DNA of 64,000 bases from Anthostomella pinea (Eukaryota; Ascomycota; Sordariomycetes; Xylariales; Xylariaceae): assembly GCA_963556695.1 (NCBI GenBank), contig CAUWAG010000003.1, positions 4,898,001-4,962,000 of the forward strand, given 5' to 3'. The position numbers and the translations under genes are program-made. The first letter of the stretch is position 1; every line of letters starts with the position of its first letter. Shown piece by piece: positions 25,033-35,656 of the stretch. The notes under the pieces were generated by a model that saw only the letters and a program-made list of their open reading frames with translations, had not been told where the DNA came from and ran no database searches.

Positions 25033-26110
25033 CTATGATCCAATCTTGATCTCAACGGACGGGCATTCTGCGAATGGCACGGCGATAGGCTTCTCGAGGC
25101 AGACTCTGACCTGCCAGCCTCGCTCCTTCATGGGCGCTGGGTTGTCGCCAATTCTGAACTCGGACAGAACCTTGTTGGCCACATGGGTTCCCAGTGCCTC
25201 CAGTGTCTCGAAAGAAGAGCTCTCCATTGCCTGTGGGACGGACATCAGCATGGAAAACTTCAGCTAGAAATAGCCGGTTCGAGAGACTTACATCCACAAT
25301 GGTCCTCTCAAGGTCGCTGTGAATGTCGTCACCGACGTCGAACCGGTCTATCTCGACGTCGGCAACAACCATCTGCTTGGCTTTTCTCTCGTTCGAGTTG
25401 ATCCCGATCAAGGTCGGCACATGCAAGCCGTGGATGCGCAGACTTCTCGAGTACGAGCGCAGCGGGTTGTCCTCGAGCACCTCCTTGAAGCCCGCCGTCG
25501 TCGTCAGGCTGACGCCCGCGCCGAGCAGGGACGCCTTTGGCAGGTGCATGGTCAGCGACAGCGAGCGCAGCTTCGTGGCGTCCAGGAACGGGACCTGGTC
25601 GACGGGCAGGGCGACGCGGCTCCCGTCGACGACGCGGCCGGTAATGCGGACCCAGAGCAGCTCGAAGACGTCGGCGGTGCGCGGGCTTTCCATCTCGGCG
25701 GCGCCGGTCGCGACGATGGCCGAGGCGACGGGCGTCCTGGCCGGCTTGTTTCCCTGGCCCCAGAGCTCTATGCCGCCCAGCAGGGCCTTGCTCAGGCTGC
25801 CGTAGTGCACGGTCTCGGCGTTGACGGTGTCGTCGGCCGAGGCGGTGCCGAAGGGCTGGGCGAACGACACCTCGGACGACAGCAACACGGGCTGCAGTTT
25901 GTTGGGGCGACCCCAGGCGTCGCGGCCGACGGGGATGGCGCTCTGCAGGTTGCGCACGCGCACCACGGCCACGGGCTCGCCGGCCTCGGCGCGCACCTGC
26001 CAGGCGCTCGCGAGGGGCGCCGGCGTATCTGATTTTTTCGCGTCCATCTTAGGTGTGTTTTGAGGCGACTTCCAGAGGAATGATAGCATGGTGAGGTGTG
26101 ATGCTGCCAT
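25033..26110 (-). CDS. Tandem FolB (dihydroneopterin aldolase)-like protein
   Basis: Two exons: 26110-25292 and 25230-25033, joined by a 61-nt phase-0 intron (338 aa). The sequence holds two FolB-type units. The first starts at VVRVRNLQSAIPVGRDAWGR and runs through ETVHYGSLSKALL. The second starts at SLRIHGLHVPTLIGINSNER and ends with the SSFETLEALGTHVANKVL helix. FolB converts dihydroneopterin to hydroxymethyl-dihydropterin and glycolaldehyde in folate synthesis. In fungi this activity usually sits in a trifunctional FOL1 protein with HPPK and DHPS domains, which are absent here. It may thus be a free-standing paralogue or a FolB-fold protein of other function. Start at 26110; a downstream Met at MLSFLW is possible. 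Confidence 0.8.
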
Positions 26111-26762
26111 GGAGGGAGGCAGGCCTGAGTCAGCTGGAGGTTTGTGGTGGATTCGGAATGCCGATGACGAAAGGTGGGGTGTTTATAGCCGGAGTAATAG
26201 GGCAATACGCTTGACTCTTGCGCGCAAACACGTCTAGTAGATGTAAATGTGAAACCTCGACAGTTGCTTGTGTGTCCGTGCCAGAAGTTGGTGGTAAACT
26301 TTAAAGATGAGAAATGAGAGAAATATTGTCGCGACCGTAAACATGAAGCTGTGTTTCTTCCTGTAGGCGCTGCTGTCCTACCAGTGAGTGCCCCGCTATT
26401 TCCCTCTATATACCCCCTAAATAGGTAGGTCGCTGTATGTTGCGTGGGCAGGAGGACGGGTGCAATGAACTGTGCATGTCCCCTACACGTGCATTTGCTT
26501 TATGTAAACACATAATGGCAATATCAACAAAGTTCATGCCATATCTCTCGATGATTCATCTGTTGTCGCACCATGTATATAGACTGTCTCTTGGATAATC
26601 AGGAGGCAGGCCCTGACGCAGACGAACAACACCTTGTGCCATGCTTGGAACCATACAACGATGGCTACCCCAAATACCTGCCGAACTACCTAGAAACCGT
26701 TTACCCGTCATGAAGAAAGCATACACAGAAAATGACAGACCAGAACGAACTCCAGGGGTCGT
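26111..26762. other. Intergenic region
   Basis: 650 bp between the FolB-like start and the acetyltransferase stop. It contains AT-rich patches near 26280-26330 and 26500-26530. No gene is seen. Confidence 0.5.
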
Positions 26763-27509
26763 CTACGGATCACAGACCATCGACCAAGTCTTGTGCATTT
26801 CCGTAGCTCCCCATTTGCTCAGATCAATCTCTACTAGCTCAGCATCGTGGAAACCACACCTCTTGTATAACTCGTGCCCGTCGGGAGAAGACTCTAGGTA
26901 CGCAGGGAGGTTGCGTTTCTTTGCCTCTTGGACGCCCCATTTGATCAGCATAGTGCCAGCCCCTCGGCCCTGGTGCTTGGGGTCCGTGTGCAGCAACCTC
27001 AGGCCTTGTAGAAATCTTGTTAGACATGGATCGTGAAGGTCACAAGCAAGAAGTGGTAGCGGTAGCGGTAGCGGAGGTTGAGAGAGACTCTGGCGAGTGA
27101 GCGAGTGAGTGAGACGAAGACATAGCTTACAGAGATGAGGCCTGTCCCCCACATGTTTCACGCGCTGCTTCGCAATGGTGCCGAAGAGCAGCTCGCACGC
27201 CTCGACATTGCAATTCGAAGGGAACTTCCGGGGCGGGGCCGGTACCAGCTTCTCGGTGCACACGTTCCACTTGGCGAAGGCGATCATCTGTTCGCCCTCG
27301 AGATCCGTGTCGACGACCTTGAGCCAGAGCGACGTTTTGTCCTCGCGCAGCTCCTTCGCCAGCTCCGCCACCCGGAAGTCCTTGGCCCCGGGAACTAATG
27401 GCGTTGGGAAGAGGATCGGGGTGAACGGGTTCGGCCCGTAGGCTTCTCCCTCGATGTCGACCGACCGTCGCGCATCGGCCTCGGTGGCGGGCTGTAGTTC
27501 TAGCGGCAT
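26763..27509 (-). CDS. GNAT-family N-acetyltransferase
   Basis: Two exons: 27509-27131 and 27004-26763 (206 aa). The acetyl-CoA-binding motif A follows the junction: LLHTDPKHQGRGAGTMLIKW carries the (Q/R)xxGxG/A loop. It is followed by AYLESSPDGHELYKRCGF, the motif B region typical of fungal GNAT enzymes. The N-terminal part (ATEADA, LWLKVVD) fits the first strands. The acceptor amine cannot be predicted; it is likely a soluble small-molecule or protein acetyltransferase. The 126-nt intron is a multiple of three and has no stop, so an unspliced 248-residue form is open. Splicing is favoured by the GTAAGC donor and because it joins the two halves without a low-complexity Pro/Leu-rich insert. 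Divergent from the SET/MYND gene. Confidence 0.87.
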   Translation of the reverse strand: MPLELQPATEADARRSVDIEGEAYGPNPFTPILFPTPLVPGAKDFRVAELAKELREDKTSLWLKVVDTDLEGEQMIAFAKWNVCTEKLVPAPPRKFPSNCNVEACELLFGTIAKQRVKHVGDRPHLCKLCLRLTHSLTRQSLSQPPLPLPLPLLACDLHDPCLTRFLQGLRLLHTDPKHQGRGAGTMLIKWGVQEAKKRNLPAYLESSPDGHELYKRCGFHDAELVEIDLSKWGATEMHKTWSMVCDP

Positions 27510-28412
27510 TGTGGAGGAAGCCGGTACGGGAGTGACGGGGTTGATTGTCCAGACATATTGCTGGTTGGGAGCCTGGGACTCTGGGACTCAGCTCTCATAA
27601 GTACTTGCGACACATCTGTTGCTGATAATTGTCGACTGTGTACCTACCTACCTAGTAGTGACCGGTCGTTCGAAGGTCCGGCAACCCGACGGCCTGGGTC
27701 TAGACGAGGTGTGCGAGGTGCGACTCATCGGGAATGCAACCCAGTGAACTACGAGAGCAATGTACTGGGATAAGGTAGGAGAATGGGATAGGAGAAAATA
27801 CGATAAGAAACAGAGGCTGTGAGAGGACCGTCGGGCCAGAAGCCCATCCGAGGGCTCGGCGAATCTTTCACATGATGCCGGTCCCTGTCAAATCCATCTG
27901 CAGGCTGCAGCACTGAGCCTTTTCATCGGTGTCTAGTACTAGCATCGCCGTTCAACATGATACCGAGTGGTTACCTCAGTGTTGAATCTATGCGACTTTG
28001 GGATTGGGATATCCAGATGAGGTGCAGTGCTCCCAATGGCCGGTCTCGTGCCACGAGATCCGGACACTTTGGGTAAAGCCACTGTCAGACAAGATGGTAA
28101 GTGGAAATGTATCGACCACGAACGTCTTGATATTCTGAGATCAAAATAGACTTCGGTTCACGCGCTGTCAAAATCGATGCGTGAACGAGGATGGAGATGA
28201 CTTCTTCGCCGTGAGGATGAGCGGAAGACGAAGAAATCTAAGCGCGGGCGGTTCCACCTCTCCGTCTTCTCTGCCCACACTTCGTCTTTCTCATCTCAAG
28301 ATTGAAAAAGCAGCACGACGGACAGAACCACCAACATGGCATACCAACCGCATAATTGAAAGCTATTAACTCTCACTGGATTAAATCAGCGCTCCTAACG
28401 CAAAGCGCCGCC
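27510..28412. promoter_or_regulatory. Divergent intergenic promoter region
   Basis: 903 bp between the divergent acetyltransferase and SET/MYND starts. It includes the TACCTACCTACCTAG repeat at 27641-27655. No gene is seen. Confidence 0.4.
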
Positions 28413-30192
28413 ATGCCCGCCCTTGCAGAAGGCCTCACCCTAGTGGACAACCCATCCCGCGGGCGCGGCATCACCGCCTCGCGCGCCTTCAGCCCAGGCG
28501 CCACCATAGCCGTCTTCAGCAACCCCAGTATCGCGATCCCGGACAGTCCGCACCTGGACCAAACATGCAACCTGTGCCTGGCAATCGATACCAACCTGTC
28601 CAGCCTCAAGCTCCGCGCCTGCACGGGCTGCCGCGTGGTAGTCTACTGCAGCCCCGCGTGCCAGAAGGCCGACTGGCAGCGCGTGCACAAGGGCGAGTGC
28701 AAAGTGTTCAAGCGCGTCAGGGCCGAGGGCCACGACTTCCTGCCGACGCCGGTGCGCGCGCTGGTGCAGGTCCTGTTGCGGCCCGAGATGCAGGCCGCGG
28801 CGGCGGAGATGGAGGGCCATGTGGACGCGTTCCGCACCGCTGGGGGAAAGGGCAAGGCGTGGACGGATATGGAACTGCAGGCTATGGCTGCTCTGCATTA
28901 TATGGGTAGGGAGGCGAGCCCGCGGAGCTTGGGGCAGGCCGTTGAGGTGTTGTACAAGGTGAGTGCAGTTTTGACTGCTGGGCTGGGCTTGAGTGGGCTG
29001 CGTTCAAGGCGGCTGGTAGAGACGATGTGGAAAGATATGTTCGTACTGACTGGCAACAGCTACAAGTCAACTCATTCAATCGGATGGATGTGGACATTGG
29101 GCAGACGGGGCTGTTCCTCAACCCGGCGCTTGCCATGGTCAATCATTCGTGTGTTCCGAACGCCTTCGTCCAGTTCGTTGGCCGTCACGCGGTTTTGCAC
29201 GCGTATCGGGAGATCAAGGAAGGGGAGGAGATTGAGATCTCGTATATTGGTAAGACTTCACTACGGTATGAATACCAATCTTTTAGTGCTGATTATGAGG
29301 TCCAGACTGCAACCTGCATCGTGCACACCGTCAGGAGGCGTTAAAAATTCGCTACCACTTCAACTGCAGTTGTCCGCGCTGCAAAGACGATTTGGATGTC
29401 TACCAGGTCTGCCAGAGATACCCGCATCTAGAGCTGAACTCCCTCAGTCTTGTTCCCGACCTGCAGAAACTACGGGATCCTTCCATCGGCCAGTCCCTCC
29501 ATTCGGATTCATCTCTGCAAATAAACGTTGAGGAGATATACCCGGGCTGTTCTGCGTCGCTACAGGGACTCAGCTCGACAGACAAGATAAAGTCCCTGCG
29601 ACGACGCTGGCGAGCTTGCGAGCAGCTTCACAAGGCGAGGCTGTACGCCATCGAGCCGTTGAACCAGGTCCTGGTTGAAGTTGCAGTATATTTCGGCGAG
29701 AACGGCAATTTCGAATACAGCCTAGCCATCTCTTGTTTCCTAGCCTTGAACAGCGACCCCTTCAGAGCCCCGATGCCCTTCGCGCCCCAGAGGGTCAAAG
29801 GCCTGCTCATGATCGGCAAGCTCCTTGCCAACACAGCGCCAGCAGACCATGTCACGAGCGAAGGGACGACGGCACCTTTAGCGAACAAGATCTCCCAGGC
29901 TCTGAGCAGAATGGATCAAGCCACCACGTGCCAGGTGATGCTGGCGTTGGTTGTGCACTATGGTCCAGCAGCCCACTCGAAGGAATGGCCGATATATCGA
30001 CAGGCAGTGGAGCTGCTGGATGATCTCGAGTCCCTGCCTGGTCGGGAGACGGAGCACGCGCTTGTCACGGCTTTTATGAGAAACCCGAACGGTCCGGAGG
30101 AAAGACGGTTCTTTGAAACAGCCGTACTGGGACCCATACAGCTACTATCCGATTTTGCTTTGGAAGTCATGGCGAGCGAGCTGGGTTCGTGA
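28413..30192 (+). CDS. SET and MYND domain protein (SMYD-like)
   Basis: Three exons: 28413-28958, 29060-29249, 29306-30192 (540 aa). The start has a strong context (GCCGCCATG). A split SET domain surrounds a MYND zinc finger at residues 52-96: Cys52, 55, 70, 73, 79, 83, His92 and Cys96. After the first intron come NHSCVPNAF (residues 210-218) and GEEIEISYID, the SET motifs that form the S-adenosylmethionine site. They are followed by the post-SET zinc cysteines in FNCSCPRC. The C-terminal 280 residues are helical and TPR-like, as in SMYD proteins. It probably methylates lysines of histones or other proteins; the target is unknown. Both splice junctions fall within conserved SET sequence, which supports the model. 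Confidence 0.9.
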
Positions 30193-31140
30193 CGCTCGTT
30201 TGGGACCCGATCGTTCACCGCTACTCGCTTGAAGCCACGCTTCAGCATAAGCCTATTAACGACTACTTTTTTGTAAGCCGCACGGAGTCTGAAGCCTAGA
30301 TACTTGTTTCCAGGGTTACGGCCGGTGGTGGTGAGCTCACGGAATCGTGTTGCCTTGGTGGAGAGCCCGGCCAACTTCGAGCCTTTCGATGTTGGTAGGT
30401 CACTATGCTGCTACTGGGGCAAAGTCCGCTCGCGACTCCCGCGGCCAAGCTGTTCATCAGCTATATAAATAACCTGCGACTCGGTATAACATACGCAGCG
30501 TCATCGACATGGGCTGCCCCACAAGCTGGCTCCAGCGAAGTTGCTAATAACATCAATGGTGCTGTACCGGAACCGTTTTCACTGACCGACCGACGGCCCG
30601 GCAGCATGCCTCGGTGAGCCCGGCCGCGAGCCTCGGAAATCGACCGATATCTTAATATAAGCCCCAGTCCAGCCTATTGACGTCGCTGTCGGACGAATAA
30701 CGCCCCTTACTGCTCGTTCTTCGGTCGTGTTGTGGACGGGCCCATTTGGAACTGCTCGCCACCGTTCCCTCGAATCCTCGCGCCCACGGAATCCTATCAA
30801 ACGCGCCCTTAGCTCGATAACGCATGTCACTACTCATCCTGCCAATCCTTATCTGTGATACCGTGAGAACCGTATCGTGTAATGGACGCTTTTATCTCAG
30901 CCTTACATACAGGGTCTCGTTGGACCGCTTCCTTCAGGAATGTGTATAGCGGGCCATAGACTCAAAATTAGCCTACACCCTGCCTATCCACCCACACATC
31001 GTTCGTACACTATGTCCATCTTCCCATATAAATGCTTAGAGACCCCGGCTACATGGCTGCCTGGAAGTGGCCAGAGAAGAAACTATCGACACACAGCTTT
31101 GCAGGGTCGAAAACGTGCACGCTTGTTGCCTAGAGTAATA
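30193..31140. other. Intergenic region
   Basis: 948 bp between the SET/MYND stop and the small secreted protein. No coding frame or repeat of note is seen. The last 200 bp are the likely promoter of the secreted protein. Confidence 0.5.
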
Positions 31141-31629
31141 ATGTATCTTTTCCGCCGCTCGACTGCCGCATCGCCGGTGCTGCAGCTTCTTTTCGGAATC
31201 TTCCTCATCGCAGAGACACAGGCCATTCCCTTTCCGCTCCTGTGGGGGATCTACGGGTGAGTCTCGACACCACGTCCCCCCGTCTCATTACAGGGCGTGT
31301 TGCTGACACGTCGGCGCCGCTGCCCGAAAAGCTATAAAGAGGATATCTGCACAGGCAAAGATACGGACGAACGCATCTGGACCGACCATGACTTCCGGAG
31401 CCAAGACTGCAAGAAGCTCCAATACGACAAGGGCAAGCCCGGCGTCTTCGAGCTCGACGATTTCGACGACTGCCGTCTCACGTTCTACGACGAAGGTGAC
31501 GACAACTGCAAAGTCCCTACCAGCATGTCGTACACAGCGCCCAAAGACGACGATACTGTAAAATGCTGGAATTGGGATCCCACGTGGAAGTATTATAAGG
31601 TCGAGTGTGGTCAGAGTGATTCAGAATAG
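31141..31629 (+). CDS. Small secreted cysteine-containing protein
   Basis: Two exons: 31141-31256 and 31332-31629, with a GCTGAC branch site in the 75-nt intron (137 aa). The N terminus is a signal peptide (hydrophobic SPVLQLLFGIFLIAETQA, likely cleavage after TQA). The mature part of about 105 residues is acidic and aromatic (Asp, Tyr, Trp), with six cysteines (ICTG, DCKK, DCRL, NCKV, KCWN, ECGQ) that could form three disulfides. I do not recognise a family. The size, secretion signal and even cysteine number fit the effector-like or cell-wall proteins that fungi secrete, but this is inference. Confidence 0.75.
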
Positions 31630-32615
31630 GCGTCCAAGGACCCTATGGACGTCCGAAACGAGGGCTCAAGTGATGGAAGAGGATGGAAGAGGACAGGAGG
31701 CGGCGGCCCATATGGGTATAGAGGGGGCTGTTTTCGCCCTGATTGAGACAGTCGCAGCCCGTACCCCCATTCTTCTGACTCTGCTTTGCAATACACTTAC
31801 CACTGGTTCACGATGCCTTTCGCGGTTGCTTGCCTTGAGTCCAGGGCTGGAGCAAAGCCGACGCAACGGTCTTCCATGTTCTTTGCATTGTGGTGTTTTA
31901 CAACTTGATCGCAGGTCAACTGTGGCATTGATATCAAATGCTTGTTCTGCTTGCCGGTGTCCCCTGTCGCATCGAGGTAGCCGCCATGGCGATTAGAGGC
32001 TGACCAGGGAGGTTGAGATTTCGTCTTAGTTTTAGCTATACGGCAGACCGGCTGAGTTGGCGCCTAAGCATTCGACTGATCTGGATATATGGTAACTCCA
32101 CAGACCGCATGGAACGGGCCTGGAGAAGAAAACGGCCGAAAGAAGCCTCATGTGCTCGGGTTGTTATAGTGAGTTCAATAAGCGCTCCTTGACAGGCCAA
32201 CTGGTGCTCAACATATTACAAGCGCTGTGCCTCGTGCGCCGACCCGGACGCGAGAGCGCTGACCGAATGCGCGATGAGGACCAAGGAGCTGTGGGCATGG
32301 GCGGCTGTCAATGCCGAAACTATTTCGCCGTGCTTGTCGGGAGCAATGGATGGCGCTGGTAACGATGGCAGGATGGGTTCCCTGAGGCTGATGTCAAGTG
32401 GATCAGATTGCCGATAGCGATAGCGATAAGAGTCCGTACAGCAGGGGTAGGTACCTGGGTACATGCCTTTCGGCGGGGCACCAGACCCTCCCGCCGAGTT
32501 TAGTACCGGTAACCATTTCTTACCTGAGCCTGTTGCAAACTTCCGAGCTTCATGTGCTCAGTCACCAGAAATCCTCCACTACGAACTACTCCCAACCCGC
32601 TTGGGCCCTTGTATC
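31630..32615. other. Intergenic region
   Basis: Between the secreted protein stop and the REX1 start. The frame upstream of the chosen REX1 start is open back to ATG 32463, but it looks like 5' UTR. Nothing else is seen. Confidence 0.5.
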
Positions 32616-34808
32616 ATGTCCTTCGCCGACCATGATCAAGATGTCGATGACATCGCCGCAATCGATGAATTGACTGCAACGTCGCCGGATGGCTTTGCCG
32701 CCGATCAATTCTCCATGATTCCCAACGCCTCCGAGTTGCCCATCTTTGACGCGACCGAAGCCGTCGAGGCCATTGTCGAGGCTACCACCGAGCGTAGCAC
32801 CGAGCCTCAGCTACTAAACGAATTGAGCAAGGAGACTTCGACAGACACAACCGTGAGCGACACCAGCAGCCTGAAGCGCACCAAGCCGCACGACGAGGAT
32901 GATGAGGGCTGGCAGACGGTCGACAGATCGTCGAAAAGAGCGAAAAAGGCAAAGAAGATTCCCTCAGCCAGCTCCACCAACTACCCTTCCATTACCTTCA
33001 ACTACAATGCGAAGTTGCAATCCAAGATCACGCTCGAACAACTGCGCAATCTGGTTCTGTACATTTTTGCCGAAGGCGTGGCGCCCGCATGGGTCGCAAT
33101 AGCGCATCGTCCCCAATTTCGAAAGATTGTCGCAATCATGGTCCCCGGGCTGGAAGAAGCAATGTTCAAGCAGGATGTCGACTTTGATACTTACAATGAC
33201 CGTTCTCCCGGTTCCGAGCAGAAGGCCCGCGTCTTGACCTCTCCGGATGACTACTACCCCCGACTTCTCAAGAAAGACGAGCTTCCCGAGATATTGAAGG
33301 ACTTCGCCGACATGTTCCCCCACCTATGGCCTGTCAAAACACCCGGCAACGACAAACAGGCCTACATGCGGTCGCCAATGGGTACCATGCTCACGGCGCC
33401 CACTGAAAAGACCAAGGAGGAAAAGAACCAGCGAGGTGTCCAACCTGCGAAAGAGCCCAGAGGCTGGAAAGACGAGCGCACGAGAATTACCGAGTTCCTC
33501 GCCATGCCTGAAGACTTCCAGCCGAATGGTTATGTGTTACATCCGGCGTGTATACCGATCGAGCGGCGCAAGAACTTCCAGGACCAAGAAGGCTGGGTCC
33601 ACACACACGTGGATAACCTGGAAGATGGCGATGTGCCAGAAGAAGAGATCCAACAGGGAAGCATCACCGCTGGGCGTGAAGTCCTTGCGCTTGACTGCGA
33701 GATGTGTGTGACTGGTCCGGAGGAGTACTCTCTAACGAGGATCAGTGTTGTCAGCTGGGATGGAACTGTCGTCCTTGACCAGCTTGTGAAGCCCGACAAG
33801 CCCATCATCGACTATGTCACCCGCTTCTCAGGCATCACAGAGGAAATGCTAGCCCCTGTCACAACAACCTTGAGGGATATACAGGCTAAACTGCTTGAGA
33901 TACTCCATCCTCGCACTATTCTCATGGGACATTCTTTAGATTCGGACCTGAAGGCGTTGCAGATGACACACCCGTTTATTGTCGACACAGCCCTAACATA
34001 TCCACACGCTCGGGGTCCTCCGTTGAAAAATAGTCTCAAATTCTTGGCCCAGCGTTTTCTCAAGCGCGAAATTCAGAACCGCGCAGCTGGACACGATTCG
34101 GTGGAGGATGCGAAGGCTTGCTTGGATCTTATGAAGCAGAAATGCGAGAAGGGTAAGGCATGGGGAAGCCACGAGTCGCAAGGCGAGAACCTCTTCCGAC
34201 GCCTGAACCGTGCGGGAACATCTTACCGGGCGAATGGTGGAGCCCAAGCTACAGGCGGCGCCCGTGTTGGAAAGACCAGCGCTATGATCGACTGGGGAGA
34301 TCCGATGAAGGGGGCCGGTGCAGCTTCCACCTACCCAATTGGCTGCAAGTCAGATGAGGAGGTCCTGGAAGGTGTCTTGCGTGCCGTGAAGGGCGACCCG
34401 AACGGGGAACAAATACCCGCCGGTGGTGTCGACTTTGTCTTTGCACGTTTCCGTGAACTCGAGGCATTCCAAGGCTGGTGGAACTGCAATAAAAACAGTG
34501 GTTCCTTGCAGATTCCGGACCTGCCCGACCAGTCCGTCGAGACGTGTGTCAGGGACTTCACACAGCGCATCAAGCGTATCTACGACAATCTACCGCCCTG
34601 CACTGCTTTCGTAGTGTTCAGCGGGTCGGGCGACCCTCGCGAGATGAGTCGCCTCCAGGCCATGCAGTCCCAGTTCAAGAAGGAGTTCAACGCGCCTGGC
34701 AGCAACTGGGATGAGCTGACCGTTAAGTGGACGGATGTGGAGGAACAGGCCCTCAGGAAGGCCGTCACCCTTGCACGAAATGGTATTGGGTTCATTGGCG
34801 TCAAGTAG
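32616..34808 (+). CDS. REX1: REX1-type 3'-5' RNA exonuclease
   Basis: A single exon of 730 codons from ATG 32616 (MSFADHDQD); ATG 32463 would add 51 residues with no conserved look. The DEDDh exonuclease core has Exo I LALDCEMC (Asp360, Glu362), Exo II GHSLDSDLKAL and Exo III GHDSVEDAKACLDL. The DEDDh catalytic residues are Asp, Glu, Asp, Asp and His. The linkers (VKPDKPIIDYVTRFSGITEEM, shortened here) are characteristic of the Rex1/Rnh70 group, which trims 5S rRNA, tRNA and other RNA 3' ends in the nucleus. A basic stretch (KRAKKAKK) in the N-terminal third fits nuclear import. The C-terminal 200 residues after the nuclease are a fungal extension. Confidence 0.93.
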   Translation: MSFADHDQDVDDIAAIDELTATSPDGFAADQFSMIPNASELPIFDATEAVEAIVEATTERSTEPQLLNELSKETSTDTTVSDTSSLKRTKPHDEDDEGWQTVDRSSKRAKKAKKIPSASSTNYPSITFNYNAKLQSKITLEQLRNLVLYIFAEGVAPAWVAIAHRPQFRKIVAIMVPGLEEAMFKQDVDFDTYNDRSPGSEQKARVLTSPDDYYPRLLKKDELPEILKDFADMFPHLWPVKTPGNDKQAYMRSPMGTMLTAPTEKTKEEKNQRGVQPAKEPRGWKDERTRITEFLAMPEDFQPNGYVLHPACIPIERRKNFQDQEGWVHTHVDNLEDGDVPEEEIQQGSITAGREVLALDCEMCVTGPEEYSLTRISVVSWDGTVVLDQLVKPDKPIIDYVTRFSGITEEMLAPVTTTLRDIQAKLLEILHPRTILMGHSLDSDLKALQMTHPFIVDTALTYPHARGPPLKNSLKFLAQRFLKREIQNRAAGHDSVEDAKACLDLMKQKCEKGKAWGSHESQGENLFRRLNRAGTSYRANGGAQATGGARVGKTSAMIDWGDPMKGAGAASTYPIGCKSDEEVLEGVLRAVKGDPNGEQIPAGGVDFVFARFRELEAFQGWWNCNKNSGSLQIPDLPDQSVETCVRDFTQRIKRIYDNLPPCTAFVVFSGSGDPREMSRLQAMQSQFKKEFNAPGSNWDELTVKWTDVEEQALRKAVTLARNGIGFIGVK

Positions 34809-35656
34809 CCTGCCAGCATATCTCGTATGATAGCTCGAGCTTTGCTTTGGTGGTCATGTACGATTAGGAAAATGTGCTGACTTGTCATCATCATGGTCGC
34901 AAAATCTGTCGGTGTTGGGGAGGGAGGGATGAGACACGAGATATGAATGTGCATTGGCATCGGGATTTCGAGATACCCATCGCGTCCAAGTTGACGCATA
35001 TACTATAGCAAAAGGTATACTATTACTAGTATTACTTTGTATTGCTGGCAGATCAAATACAGTATCAGCCCTCCGCTTCTGCAGTCGCACACTAAAAGAG
35101 AAAATGTCCTTGGTGTAGATCTATGTTGCACTTTCGTGATGAGATGACACTGTCGACTGTTCCGGGTTCGTGATGCCATTGACAGGCATTGAAGATAGGT
35201 TCACTTGCAATTGCTTACATCCCTGGTCGTAAAGGTGGTGCGCACGTCCGGCCGTGGGCATATTGAAGAAACAATTTCGCCTCGCTACCTCCTACGGAAG
35301 CTGGTGAGCCGAATGAAGGCAAATTTGAGCGTAGGTATTTGATGTAACAACCTAATGGCATCCTAACCACCCAATACTACCCTGTACCTTTAGGGAACAA
35401 CGAACAGGAGAACATAGAGTGCGACTATACCAACCCCTACGTAAAACAACACGTCTCCCATACCATGCCGGCATGGCCCAAGTAGAAGACCTGAAAACGG
35501 TATCTTTACTGATCATGCCTCGAACACTCGCTCAAAAGGGGTTCGGTTCCATTGGCATACACGCCCTGGTCCTTTCCTCGCGCTCAAATGCTTATCTAGA
35601 ACTGCGATCGAACGCGCACAAAGGAGGCCAGCAGCAGACCACGCAGCAATAAGTGA
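34809..35656. other. Intergenic region
   Basis: 850 bp downstream of REX1. A 77-codon open frame (35419-35652) has no support. AT-rich patches near 35000-35050 may be REX1 3' sequence. Confidence 0.5.

Noticed and set aside
25319..26032. A 237-codon plus-strand frame opposite the FolB-like gene
   Set aside because: It is the antisense shadow of a GC-rich true exon; the minus strand carries the FolB motifs.
28356..28412. Upstream extension of the SET/MYND frame to 28356
   Set aside because: It begins with TTG; ATG 28413 has a strong GCCGCC context and fits the domain start.
32463..32615. Upstream ATG of REX1 at 32463
   Set aside because: The added 51 residues look like translated 5' UTR, and MSFADHDQD is the usual kind of start for the protein.
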